Shown: one piece after another, positions 1-5,859 of the stretch
Layout: each line of letters starts with the position of its first letter
Position numbering within the stretch: position 1 is the stretch's first letter
Assembly (NCBI GenBank): GCA_013821585.1
Contig: JACDGO010000149.1
Span: 1 to 5,859, forward strand
Reading direction: 5' to 3'
DNA length: 5,859 bases
Origin: Sphingomonadaceae bacterium
GTDB lineage: Bacteria; Pseudomonadota; Alphaproteobacteria; Sphingomonadales; Sphingomonadaceae
Notes under the pieces: generated by a model
The model's input: only the letters and a program-made list of their open reading frames with translations
Databases searched by the model: none
What the model was told of the DNA's origin: nothing
Program-made: the position numbers and the translations under genes

Positions 1-269
1 CGGAAGAGGAGCACTGGATCTGCGCGCACCACGGCGCCTTCCAGGGCTATTATTATTTTCACTACCTCGGCGCCGACCGCAACGCGCGCGAGGCGTTCCG
101 CGGCCACCCGGCGTTCGAGGCGTGCGTGGAGTTCTGCGGCAAATACGATCAGGCGGCGTTCGACCCCACCTATGACACCGCGCCGCTCGACTTCTTCGAG
201 CCGATGCTCAGGCGCGTGCTCGCGTCCCCTCGCAACACGATGCTGACCAAGGCCGCCGACGACATCTGA
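1..269 (+). CDS. HD-domain metal-dependent protein (MIOX/PhnZ-like), C-terminal part only
   Basis: The reading frame enters at base 3 and ends at TGA 267-269, leaving the last 88 residues; the start lies outside the window. The fragment carries HHGAFQGYYYFHYLG (residues 9-23), then DRNARE, FRGHP, YDQAAFDP (48-55) and DFFEP. I recognise this run from small HD-superfamily proteins related to myo-inositol oxygenase and the phosphonate oxygenase PhnZ, which use a mixed-valence di-iron centre or act as phosphohydrolases. The His pair at 9-10 and the Asp in YDQ look like late metal ligands of the fold, but I assigned them by eye. The first HD dyad is not visible, so activity cannot be judged. No signal peptide question can be settled from this end. 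No phosphonate or inositol genes are seen nearby, so substrate and pathway are unknown. Family placement is fairly firm; the reaction is not known. Confidence 0.65.
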   Translation, partial: EEEHWICAHHGAFQGYYYFHYLGADRNAREAFRGHPAFEACVEFCGKYDQAAFDPTYDTAPLDFFEPMLRRVLASPRNTMLTKAADDI

Positions 270-287
270 AGCGCGTTTCGTCGAAGC

Positions 288-329
288 CGCCCCGACGCTT
301 GTCGAGGAGTGGCTGACAAGGGCGGGGCG
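288..329 (+). terminator. Two-part hairpin after the HD gene, possible terminator
   Basis: An outer stem CGCCCCG (288-294) pairs with CGGGGCG (323-329). An inner stem CTTGTC (298-303) pairs with GACAAG (315-320) around an 11-base loop. A small 3x2 internal loop separates the two stems, giving 13 bp in total. It begins 19 bases after the HD gene stop and ends 39 bases before the next start. The bases after it (ccgttcgatct) contain no real T tract, so it is not a textbook intrinsic terminator. It could instead be a structure in the leader of the following gene. Confidence 0.4.
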
Positions 330-368
330 CCGTTCGATCTCCGTCTCTGAGAAAAGGAAAGGGGACCG

Positions 369-872
369 ATGCTGATCCTGGCGATCCTCGCGGCGGCGGC
401 TTCGACGGCCGCTGCTCCGCCGGCGGCCAGCCGGCGCTGCGATAAACCCGAATACCGGCAATTCGACTTTTGGGTCGGCCACTGGGACGTCTTCGACGCG
501 CACGACAAATCGCGCGCGGGGGAAAGCGTGATCGAGAAGCTCTATGACGGTTGCGCGCTGCGCGAAAACTGGCGCGATCCGCAGCTGAGCGGGGGCAGTC
601 TGAACGCCTATGGCGCGGCCGACGGGAAATGGCGCCAGACGTGGATCGATTCAGCGGGCTTGTGGCGCGAATTCGTCGGCGGGATGGACGGCGCGAACAT
701 GGTCCTGATCTGGCATCATCCGAGCCGGGCCATGCCGGGCAGGATCGCCCAGGAACGCATGACCTTCACGCCGCTTCCCGACGGTAGCGTCAGGCAGCAT
801 ATGGACCAGACAGCGGACGGCGCGACCTGGGTCGAGGGCTACGACTATATCTACCGGCGCGCGGCCGACTGA
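369..872 (+). CDS. Small exported DUF1579/lipocalin-like protein
   Basis: This 167-residue protein of unknown biochemical role is probably periplasmic. Residues 1-16 form a hydrophobic Ala-rich segment ending in ASTAAA that looks like a Sec signal peptide, though it lacks early basic residues. The mature part has FDFWVGHWDVFD (32-43), GESVIEKLYDGCALRENW (51-68), SGGSLNAY, KWRQTWIDSAG (87-97), MVLIW and FTPLPDGSVRQ (133-143). This alternation fits the small beta-barrel DUF1579-type proteins as I know them. Cys24 and Cys62 are the only cysteines and could form a disulfide after export. There is no lipobox, so it is not a lipoprotein. The ATG at 369 follows a purine-rich ribosome-binding region (aaggaaagggga, 354-365). 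The gene lies downstream of the HD gene in the same direction and converges on the receptor gene. It could be co-transcribed with the HD gene unless the hairpin between them stops transcription. Ligand and function are not known. Confidence 0.8.
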   Translation: MLILAILAAAASTAAAPPAASRRCDKPEYRQFDFWVGHWDVFDAHDKSRAGESVIEKLYDGCALRENWRDPQLSGGSLNAYGAADGKWRQTWIDSAGLWREFVGGMDGANMVLIWHHPSRAMPGRIAQERMTFTPLPDGSVRQHMDQTADGATWVEGYDYIYRRAAD

Positions 873-873
873 A

Positions 874-897
874 CCGGCGGGAAACGCGAACCGCCGG
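874..897. terminator. All-GC inverted repeat between convergent genes
   Basis: CCGGCGG (874-880) and CCGCCGG (891-897) form a perfect 7-bp stem with a 10-base loop. It starts immediately after the stop of the DUF1579-like gene. Its place between two converging genes suggests a shared two-way terminator. Neither flank has a T tract (ccttgcgt on plus, ttcagtcg on minus), so the call rests on position and stem strength. Confidence 0.4.
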
Positions 898-923
898 CCT
901 TGCGTCGAAGGACGGCGGCCACG

Positions 924-943
924 CTTACGCAACTGAACGTAAG
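924..943 (-). terminator. Weak stem-loop just after the receptor gene
   Basis: CTTACG (924-929) and CGTAAG (938-943) pair over 6 bp with an 8-base loop, 5 bases past the receptor stop codon on the minus strand. No T tract follows. A transcript leaving the receptor gene would meet this stem and then the stronger one at 874-897. The short stem could occur by chance. Confidence 0.22.
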
Positions 944-948
944 GCTGA

Positions 949-3900
949 TCAGAAGCTGAAGCGAACGCCGATGCGGACCGCGTAGAGCGACTGACGTGAA
1001 TAGATCGTATCCGTTGGCGTCACGAACACCCCGTTGACTGTCGTTGCTGGTGTGTAACGGTATTGCGCGCAAGTTTGAGTCGAAGTCGTGGCGGTTTGTC
1101 CCGCCGCGGGTGCGGTGCCGGTGGGCACCGCTGTCGTCAGGCAGGATACGCGCACAGGAGAAACATTGTAGGGAAACGCAAATTCCTGAATTTGACCCCA
1201 GTTGTGATTGATGAGATTGGTAAAGTTATCGATATCGGCGAATAGCGTAATCCGTGAATGGCCGACGAACGTTGGAAGTTCCTGCGCCAAGTGTAGATCG
1301 AGCCGCGTGAACCATGCGGAATGGAACGCATTGCGCGGCGCGACAGACCCGGCGTATTTGTTGAGCCCGCTCGTCGCGAAGAAATTCTGGATTGCCGTCG
1401 CGTTTGCGGCAGTGTCGTAGGACACCAACGCGTCGGTTGTGCTTGCCGGCACATAGAGCAGATAGCGCGAGCCCGATCCGATCGTGCCGAACAGAGTGCT
1501 GCGCGATGCCGGATCGAGGAACGTGTAGCTAAAAGGGTGCCCGATCCGCGTCTCGCCAAACAGGGCGATCGTCGTCTTATAGTCGTCGTAGAAGGCGTGC
1601 TCGTACGTCAGGCTGTATTTGATATTGTATTTTACCTGATCGTTCGACGTGCCGTATTGAACGATGTTGGGATCGAAGAAGGCGCCGTTCGCATAGTTCG
1701 ACGACGCGGTCGAAGACGTCGCGGGTGCTTGGTCCTTGATGTTCTGATAGGTGAAGCTCACCCCGGCGCTGAGGCCGAAATCCCAGCGCGCGTCGGCGCG
1801 CAGCACGCCGACATAGCTGCGTCCCCTGGTCGTGTTGGTCAAGAAGATGTCGGAATTGGTATCGGTGAACGACGTCACCGGCGAGTAGCGCGGCCGGCCA
1901 TCCGGCGTAAACAAACCATTGGGGCGCACGCGCAGGTCGGTGAACAGAACTTGCTCGCGAACGCCCGAATAAAAGGCGTCCGCGCCGAAGTTCCAGTGAT
2001 GGCCGAGCGGGCCGAGGTCGGCGTCGTAATCGGCCGACAGGGTTGCGCGCCATTGGTTTGGAAGCTTGAAGCTCGGATCGAGCGCATTGGTCGATGCGGT
2101 CGAAGCGACAGTACCGCCGAGCAGTACCGTATTCGCCGCCGGGTTGATCGTAGCGCCGTTGACGTTCGTCAGGATCGCCGCGCCGCTCAGCTGGACGGCG
2201 CCGGTATAGGTCCCGTTGTTGATCTGACGCACGTCGATGTTGTTGGTCAGGATACCCGTGTTGGAAAAACTGTTTGAAATATAGACGTCGGGCGACCCGC
2301 CGGCGAAGATGCCGACGCCGCCGCGCACATTGACGCGCGCCAGCGGTTTGTAATCGAAACCGATGCGCGGCTGAAATACGCCCCGGCCGCTGATATAGGC
2401 GTTGTTGGCGAAGCCATAGCGCGCCACGAAATTGGGGTTGAGCGCCGCACGGCTGTTGCCGCCGTACAGGTCGTAGCGAGCGCCGTAGGCGATATTGAAC
2501 GTGTCGCTGACAGTCCAGGTGTCCTGGATTCCGAAAGCATAGGCCTGATAGTTGAAGCGCGCCGCCGCTGCGTTGGGATCGAGCGACGGCACCGCATTGG
2601 CGTAGCGTAGTCGCTGCGCGTTGCCTGTCTGGAAGTCGGCGATCGAATCAAAATAATAGTCGCCCGCGCTGCGCTGAAGGAAAGCGTTGAAAATCTTGGT
2701 ACTCTGATAATCGCCGAATACCTTCAGGTCATGGTTGTCGCGATGGAGGCGCGCAAGCAATGACGTTCCCCAGGTTTTGCTGGTGAGTGCGTTAGTCTGT
2801 CGTGAGATGTCGGGGCCTAAGCTCACCTGGGCGAAGCCCGATGGGCAACTGATCGATGCCGAAGCGCCGGCCGAGCCGGGATTCGCGCGGTCGGATGTCG
2901 GCGCGGTGCACACTTGGAATTGGGCGAAGCCGCGGCCCATAATCGGGTCCTGACCGCGCTTGTAATCCTTGTAGAAGCCGCGCGCCTCTGTCGAAAACTC
3001 ATCCGACCAGTCGGAATTGAGCTGGAACACGCCGGTATGCAGCCGGTTCGTTGAGACGTAGCCATTCGACGAAAGCCCGAGACCCGGCGGCGGTGTAGTG
3101 AACGCGTTCTGATTGAAGCGGATCGAATCCTTGGTGTAGCTATAGGTCAGCGAGGCGCGTTGAGTGGACGAAAGGTTCGCGTCGAGCTTGGCGACGATGC
3201 GGTCGTCCATATCCGCCGAATTGTTGAGCACGCCACCCGCGTCGTAGTTGTAGCGGGTCTTGGCAATTCCGACGATCGTATCGACTTGCGCCTGAGTCAA
3301 CGTCGGGATGGGCGTGCCGGCATTGTTCTCGATCGTTCCCTCGGGGATCGGCGTTCCGGCGCGAATGCGCTCGCCCGCGACCATGAAGAACAATTTATCG
3401 GGAATGATCGGGCCGGAAAGCTCGACGCCATAGTCCTCGCTCTTGAACTTCGGCAGCGTGATCGACAGCGCGCCGGTGCGCTTTCCCGTCAGGTTGTCGT
3501 CGTTGTAGCTGTAGAAGCCCGTGCCCTGGAAATGATTGCCGCCCGAACGCAGCACAATATTGATCGCGCCGCCCTGAAAATTGCCTTCCCGCACATCATA
3601 GGGCGCGACCTTGGTCTGGAACTGACCAATCGCGTCGAGCGGGATCGGCGAGCGGCGGCTCGGTAGGCCATCGGGGTTAAGACCGAAATTGTCGGTGATC
3701 GGCACGCCGTCTACCGAGAAGCGATTGAAGCGCGCATTCTGTCCCGCGAACGAGACGGCCCGGCCCCCTCCTGGCGTGTCGTCGAGCCGCGCGAACGGAT
3801 CGCGCCGGGCGAGGTCGCGGATGTCGCGGTTGGTGGTGGCGACGTTCGCGATTTGCGCGGTCGTCAGGACGGTCGCCGGACCCTGAGAAACCGAGCCAGC

Positions 3901-4269
3901 GCCCTGAATGCGCTCGGCTGTGACGATGATGTCGGTGCCAGAGCTTGCGGCGCCGAGTTCGATCGGGAGGTCATACGCCTGCCCCACTGTCGTGAAGATG
4001 TCAGTAACCTGGAAAGCGGCGCCGTTGACCGTGACGGTGAACGGGCCGCCAACGCGCAGGCCGCCGACATTGAACGATCCGCTGGCGTCGGTCGTCGCGG
4101 TCGCCTTCGTGCCCGATGGAACGTGCGTGATCACCACGGCGGCGCCCGCGACGGGCGAGCCCGCCGATGAGACGACGCCCCGGATCGTCGATGTCGTCTC
4201 CTGCGCGTAAGCCGCGACCGGTATAGCCAGCGCCATAATCGCGACGCCCGAAAGAAGATTCCTGTTCAT
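949..4269 (-). CDS. TonB-dependent receptor, Oar-like, with carboxypeptidase-regulatory-like domain
   Basis: This is a 1106-residue outer-membrane receptor expected to import a scarce nutrient using TonB-ExbB-ExbD energy. Residues 1-22 are a signal peptide (MNRN, hydrophobic core, AYA before QE). Residues about 26-105 form a carboxypeptidase-regulatory-like beta domain (IRGVVSSAGSPVAGAAVVI, DASGSFNVGGL). DIIVTAER (113-120) is a probable TonB-box region. The plug runs about 125-245 (DLARRDPFAR, FSVDGVPITDNFGLNPDG, VREGNFQGGAINIVLRSGG). The rest is barrel, ending in VRIGVRFSF with the terminal Phe typical of BAM substrates. Four cysteines occur, at 454, 475, 1043 and 1067. They fall as two close pairs, probably disulfides in surface loops. 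The frame is open to 4368, but an upstream start would add 33 mostly basic residues before the signal peptide, so I chose 4269. The only ribosome-binding candidate is a G5 run 9 bases upstream, which is weak. Its length is normal for Oar-type receptors. The substrate cannot be read from the sequence; some Oar proteins are linked to protein secretion rather than uptake. Confidence 0.93.
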   Translation of the reverse strand: MNRNLLSGVAIMALAIPVAAYAQETTSTIRGVVSSAGSPVAGAAVVITHVPSGTKATATTDASGSFNVGGLRVGGPFTVTVNGAAFQVTDIFTTVGQAYDLPIELGAASSGTDIIVTAERIQGAGSVSQGPATVLTTAQIANVATTNRDIRDLARRDPFARLDDTPGGGRAVSFAGQNARFNRFSVDGVPITDNFGLNPDGLPSRRSPIPLDAIGQFQTKVAPYDVREGNFQGGAINIVLRSGGNHFQGTGFYSYNDDNLTGKRTGALSITLPKFKSEDYGVELSGPIIPDKLFFMVAGERIRAGTPIPEGTIENNAGTPIPTLTQAQVDTIVGIAKTRYNYDAGGVLNNSADMDDRIVAKLDANLSSTQRASLTYSYTKDSIRFNQNAFTTPPPGLGLSSNGYVSTNRLHTGVFQLNSDWSDEFSTEARGFYKDYKRGQDPIMGRGFAQFQVCTAPTSDRANPGSAGASASISCPSGFAQVSLGPDISRQTNALTSKTWGTSLLARLHRDNHDLKVFGDYQSTKIFNAFLQRSAGDYYFDSIADFQTGNAQRLRYANAVPSLDPNAAAARFNYQAYAFGIQDTWTVSDTFNIAYGARYDLYGGNSRAALNPNFVARYGFANNAYISGRGVFQPRIGFDYKPLARVNVRGGVGIFAGGSPDVYISNSFSNTGILTNNIDVRQINNGTYTGAVQLSGAAILTNVNGATINPAANTVLLGGTVASTASTNALDPSFKLPNQWRATLSADYDADLGPLGHHWNFGADAFYSGVREQVLFTDLRVRPNGLFTPDGRPRYSPVTSFTDTNSDIFLTNTTRGRSYVGVLRADARWDFGLSAGVSFTYQNIKDQAPATSSTASSNYANGAFFDPNIVQYGTSNDQVKYNIKYSLTYEHAFYDDYKTTIALFGETRIGHPFSYTFLDPASRSTLFGTIGSGSRYLLYVPASTTDALVSYDTAANATAIQNFFATSGLNKYAGSVAPRNAFHSAWFTRLDLHLAQELPTFVGHSRITLFADIDNFTNLINHNWGQIQEFAFPYNVSPVRVSCLTTAVPTGTAPAAGQTATTSTQTCAQYRYTPATTVNGVFVTPTDTIYSRQSLYAVRIGVRFSF

Positions 4270-4300
4270 GTGACCGAGCCCCCGAAAATGCTTGCCGTGG

Positions 4301-4317
4301 GCGACGAATCGCGTCGC
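4301..4317 (-). promoter_or_regulatory. Small hairpin in the receptor mRNA leader
   Basis: GCGACG (4301-4306) and CGTCGC (4312-4317) make a perfect 6-bp inverted repeat with a 5-base loop, 31 bases upstream of the receptor start. In a leader it would fold as a compact stem that leaves the start region free. It may affect mRNA stability or be a protein site; nothing in the sequence decides between these. Confidence 0.3.
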
Positions 4318-4338
4318 TCTCTCCCGGCCTCTGCGGCG

Positions 4339-4368
4339 CTTATGTTGCGAGTCCGTGACGCGGCGCAA
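4339..4368 (-). promoter_or_regulatory. Possible receptor promoter
   Basis: Read on the minus strand, TTGCGC (4368-4363) and CATAAG (4344-4339) are separated by 18 bases, a weak match to a housekeeping -35/-10 pair (3 of 6 and 4 of 6 consensus bases). The start point would fall near 4332, giving a leader of roughly 60 bases. Both boxes overlap copies of the repeated hexamer CGCAAC/GTTGCG (4344-4349 and 4364-4369), so a protein binding these would cover the promoter. It is the best candidate in this gap but is not strong. Confidence 0.3.
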
Positions 4369-4386
4369 CGGCAGAGTTGACGCTTT

Positions 4387-4411
4387 CGCAACTTGTCATG
4401 TTGCGTTGCAA
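4387..4411. promoter_or_regulatory. Overlapping palindromes, probable regulator binding site
   Basis: CGCAACTTGTCATGTTGCG (4387-4405) is a 19-base palindrome with one mismatched pair around a central T. It overlaps TTGCGTTGCAA (4401-4411), a perfect TTGC-GTT-GCAA inverted repeat. Counting the pair at 4344-4349 and 4364-4369, this gap holds four copies of CGCAAC/GTTGCG, and the 8-mer ATGTTGCG occurs twice (4342-4349, 4398-4405). This looks like an operator for a dimeric regulator of the receptor gene, just upstream of its candidate promoter. The regulator's identity is not visible in the window. The six-T run (minus strand, 4415-4410) precedes the stem in the direction of transcription, so this is not a terminator of the symporter gene. 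Confidence 0.45.
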
Positions 4412-4419
4412 AAAAGTCA

Positions 4420-5688
4420 CTAGTCCTCGGCGATGAGGCTCGCCGCGCGCGTTTCCGGGAGCATCAGGAAACCGATCGTCGCGAGGCCCAGCCCGGCGGT
4501 CAGATACCAGTAAAACCCGCTTTCGCGCCCCGCTTGCTTGAACCAGAGCGCGACGCTTTCCGCCGTCCCGCCGAGCAGAGCATTGCCGAGCGCATAGGGG
4601 AGCGCGACGCCGAGCGTACGGATGTGCGCCGGGAACAGCTCCGCCTTCACGATCGCGCTGATCGAGGTGTAAGCGGCGAGCAACGTCAACGGTACGAGCG
4701 TCAGCGCGAGCGCCGCGCCGGGGCTCGAGACCGTCGCCAGCGCCGAGAACACCGGGACCGAGACGAGCATGCCGCCGATCCCGAAGAGAAGCAGCATCGG
4801 CTTGCGCCCGACGCGGTCGGACAGCGCGCCGAAGATGGGCTGAAGCGCCATGAAAATCACGAGCGCGGCCGTCATCACCTGCGTCGCGGCAGGCTTCGAA
4901 AAGCCGCTGGTGTTGACGAGGAATTTCTGGAGATAGGTGGTATAGGCGTAGAAGGCCATGCTGCCGCCGCCGCTGATCGCCGCGACGATCAGGAACTCGC
5001 GCGGATGCGCGCGCCACAGAGCGGCCACCGTCGAGCGCGGGCGATCCTCCTTCAGCGCGAGAAAGCTCGGCGTTTCGGCGAGTCGGCGCCGCAGCACATA
5101 GACACCGATTGCGAGCAGCGCGCCGATCAGGAAGGGTACGCGCCAGCCCCAGTCGGCGATCTCCGTCTCGCTGAGCGTCGCCTGGAGCGTGAGCAGGACG
5201 CCGAGCGAGATCAGCTGCCCGCCGATCAGCGTGAAATATTGAAAGCTCGACCAAAAGCCGCGCCGCGCCCCCGTCGCCATTTCGGAAAGATAGGTCGCGC
5301 TCGCGCCATATTCGCCGCCGACCGATAGCCCCTGGAGCATGCGCGCGACGACGAGAATCGCGGGCGACGCATAGCCCGCTTGCGCGAAGCCCGGGGCGAC
5401 CGCGATGAGCAGCGATCCACCCGCCATGAACGCGACCGACAGCGCGAGGCCGGCTTTCCGCCCATACTGGTCGCCGTAAACGCCGGTCAGCCACGCGCCG
5501 ATCGGCCGCATCAGAAAACCGACGGCGAAGACGATCGCGGTCGCGAGGAGTTCTGCGGTTCTTCCCTTGCCCGGAAAGAACACCGGCGCGAAATAGAGGC
5601 TGAGCGAGGTGTAGGCGTACCAGTCGTACCACTCGACGAGGTTTCCGGCCGAGCCGCCGATAATCGACTTCAGCCGCCGCGCGTCCAT
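4420..5688 (-). CDS. kgtP: MFS metabolite:H+ symporter, KgtP-like (alpha-ketoglutarate permease family)
   Basis: This 422-residue inner-membrane transporter probably carries a carboxylate in with a proton. It matches what I recall of E. coli KgtP along its whole length: GNLVEWYDWY (15-24, first helix), GFLMRPIGAWL (57-67), GDQYGRK (72-78, the MFS loop 2-3 motif with Asp73 and Arg77), RMLQGLSVGGEYGASATYLS (116-135), SSFQYFTLIGGQL (147-159), WGWRVPFLIGA (180-190), GALSDRVGRKP (287-297, the repeat of the motif in loop 8-9) and AYTSISAIVKAELFPAHIRT (339-358). About twelve hydrophobic segments fit the usual topology with a central cytoplasmic loop near 200-230, and the length is normal for the family. 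The ATG at 5688 has a good ribosome-binding site, ggagaagg, ending 7 bases upstream. The gene sits 150 bases upstream of the receptor in the same direction and diverges from a lipoprotein gene. Family membership is sure; 2-oxoglutarate as substrate is likely but unproven, because related symporters carry citrate, proline/betaine or shikimate. Confidence 0.88.
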   Translation of the reverse strand: MDARRLKSIIGGSAGNLVEWYDWYAYTSLSLYFAPVFFPGKGRTAELLATAIVFAVGFLMRPIGAWLTGVYGDQYGRKAGLALSVAFMAGGSLLIAVAPGFAQAGYASPAILVVARMLQGLSVGGEYGASATYLSEMATGARRGFWSSFQYFTLIGGQLISLGVLLTLQATLSETEIADWGWRVPFLIGALLAIGVYVLRRRLAETPSFLALKEDRPRSTVAALWRAHPREFLIVAAISGGGSMAFYAYTTYLQKFLVNTSGFSKPAATQVMTAALVIFMALQPIFGALSDRVGRKPMLLLFGIGGMLVSVPVFSALATVSSPGAALALTLVPLTLLAAYTSISAIVKAELFPAHIRTLGVALPYALGNALLGGTAESVALWFKQAGRESGFYWYLTAGLGLATIGFLMLPETRAASLIAED

Positions 5689-5709
5689 TTGCGTGCCTTC
5701 TCCCGCGAG

Positions 5710-5755
5710 CCGCCCGGCTTATGCGATGAAGGGCGGGAGGCGGCAAGCCGGGCGG
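5710..5755. repeat. Perfect 11-bp inverted repeat in the divergent region
   Basis: CCGCCCGGCTT (5710-5720) and AAGCCGGGCGG (5745-5755) are exact inverse complements around a 24-base loop. The stem ends 21 bases before the symporter start codon and about 7 bases before its ribosome-binding site. In the symporter mRNA the loop contains CTCCCGC (plus 5739-5733), complementary to GCGGGAG (plus 5706-5700), which overlaps the ribosome-binding site. The repeat could be a leader RNA structure, a two-part protein site (arm centres 35 bp apart), or a stray palindromic repeat. High local GC makes some complementarity expected, but an 11-bp exact match is more than usual. Confidence 0.6.
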
Positions 5756-5792
5756 TTGCAGCGACGCGCCCGCGCCCATAGACGGAGCGGCG

Positions 5793-5859
5793 ATGTCGCG
5801 TTTCCGCTTGCTCGCCCCGTTCGCGCTCGCCGTGCTGGCGGGGTGCGTCGCCCCCACGC
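5793..5859 (+). CDS. Lipoprotein, N-terminal 22 codons only
   Basis: ATG 5793 follows GGAG (5784-5787) by 5 bases and opens a frame that runs off the window. The visible residues are a lipoprotein signal peptide: MSRFR with two basic residues, a hydrophobic stretch, then the lipobox LAGC with Cys18 as the lipidated residue, followed by VAPT. Residue 19 is Val rather than Asp, which by the usual rule would favour sorting to the outer membrane. The gene is divergent from the symporter with 104 bases between starts. The mature protein is not in the window, so no function can be given. A chance ORF is possible, but the ribosome-binding site, signal peptide and lipobox together make a real gene likely. 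Confidence 0.6.
   Translation, partial: MSRFRLLAPFALAVLAGCVAPT

Noticed and set aside
1321..2277. A 318-residue plus-strand open frame antisense to the receptor
   Set aside because: It is Arg/Val/Ala-rich, lacks recognisable domains and lies wholly opposite a confidently identified barrel-coding region.
4270..4368. Upstream extension of the receptor reading frame by 33 residues
   Set aside because: The extension is strongly basic and would bury an otherwise perfect signal peptide; the same DNA holds promoter and hairpin candidates.
4387..4415. Stem plus six-A/T run as an intrinsic terminator for the symporter
   Set aside because: On the minus strand the T run comes before the stem, and on the plus strand the stem is followed by A residues, so neither direction fits a terminator.
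4393..5328. A 311-residue plus-strand open frame antisense to the symporter
   Set aside because: The composition is almost entirely Arg, Glu, Ala and Asp, as expected from the complement of GC-rich codons, and there is no convincing ribosome-binding site or domain.
5756..5782. TTGCAG ... CATAGA as a promoter for the lipoprotein gene
   Set aside because: The spacer is only 15 bases and the predicted start point would fall after or within the ribosome-binding site, which does not fit.
4340..5857. A 505-residue minus-strand open frame overlapping the symporter gene
   Set aside because: It is an Arg/Ala-rich out-of-frame shadow of the symporter gene with low complexity and no recognisable motif; the symporter frame carries clear family motifs over the same DNA.
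1..5859. CRISPR array, tRNA, insertion sequence or defence system
   Set aside because: I saw no regularly spaced direct repeats, no tRNA-like cloverleaf with flanking CCA, no transposase motifs and no nuclease, methylase or toxin-like genes.

Overview
The window looks like ordinary chromosome from a GC-rich alphaproteobacterium, most likely a member of the Sphingomonadales. The guess rests on high GC, on a large Oar-type TonB-dependent receptor with a carboxypeptidase-regulatory-like domain, and on protein styles typical of that order (a MIOX/PhnZ-like HD protein, a secreted DUF1579-like protein). It was made by inspection, without a search. I see no rRNA, tRNA, CRISPR array, insertion sequence or integrase, and no gap between genes exceeds about 150 bases.

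Left part (1-948): the 3' end of a plus-strand HD-domain metal-dependent protein is followed, after a 99-base gap holding a two-part hairpin, by a complete plus-strand gene for a small exported DUF1579/lipocalin-like protein. That gene converges on the minus-strand receptor gene. The 76 bases between them hold two small inverted repeats, one of them a 7-bp all-GC stem.

Centre and right (949-5688): two minus-strand genes in the same direction. The upstream one is a KgtP-like metabolite:H+ symporter of the inner membrane. It is followed after 150 bases by a 1106-residue outer-membrane TonB-dependent receptor. The gap carries several copies of the hexamer GTTGCG/CGCAAC, some arranged as palindromes, which suggests a local regulator site. 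A plausible reading is a nutrient-uptake pair (outer-membrane import, then inner-membrane proton symport), but no substrate can be read from the sequence and the two genes may be independent transcripts.

Right edge (5689-5859): the symporter gene is divergent from a plus-strand gene of which only the first 22 codons are visible. These encode a lipoprotein signal peptide. The 104-base divergent region holds a perfect 11-bp inverted repeat just upstream of the symporter ribosome-binding site. Its loop is complementary to that site, so a structured regulatory leader is possible.

No clearly new multi-gene system is visible. The points most worth a second look are the two regulatory-looking intergenic regions.
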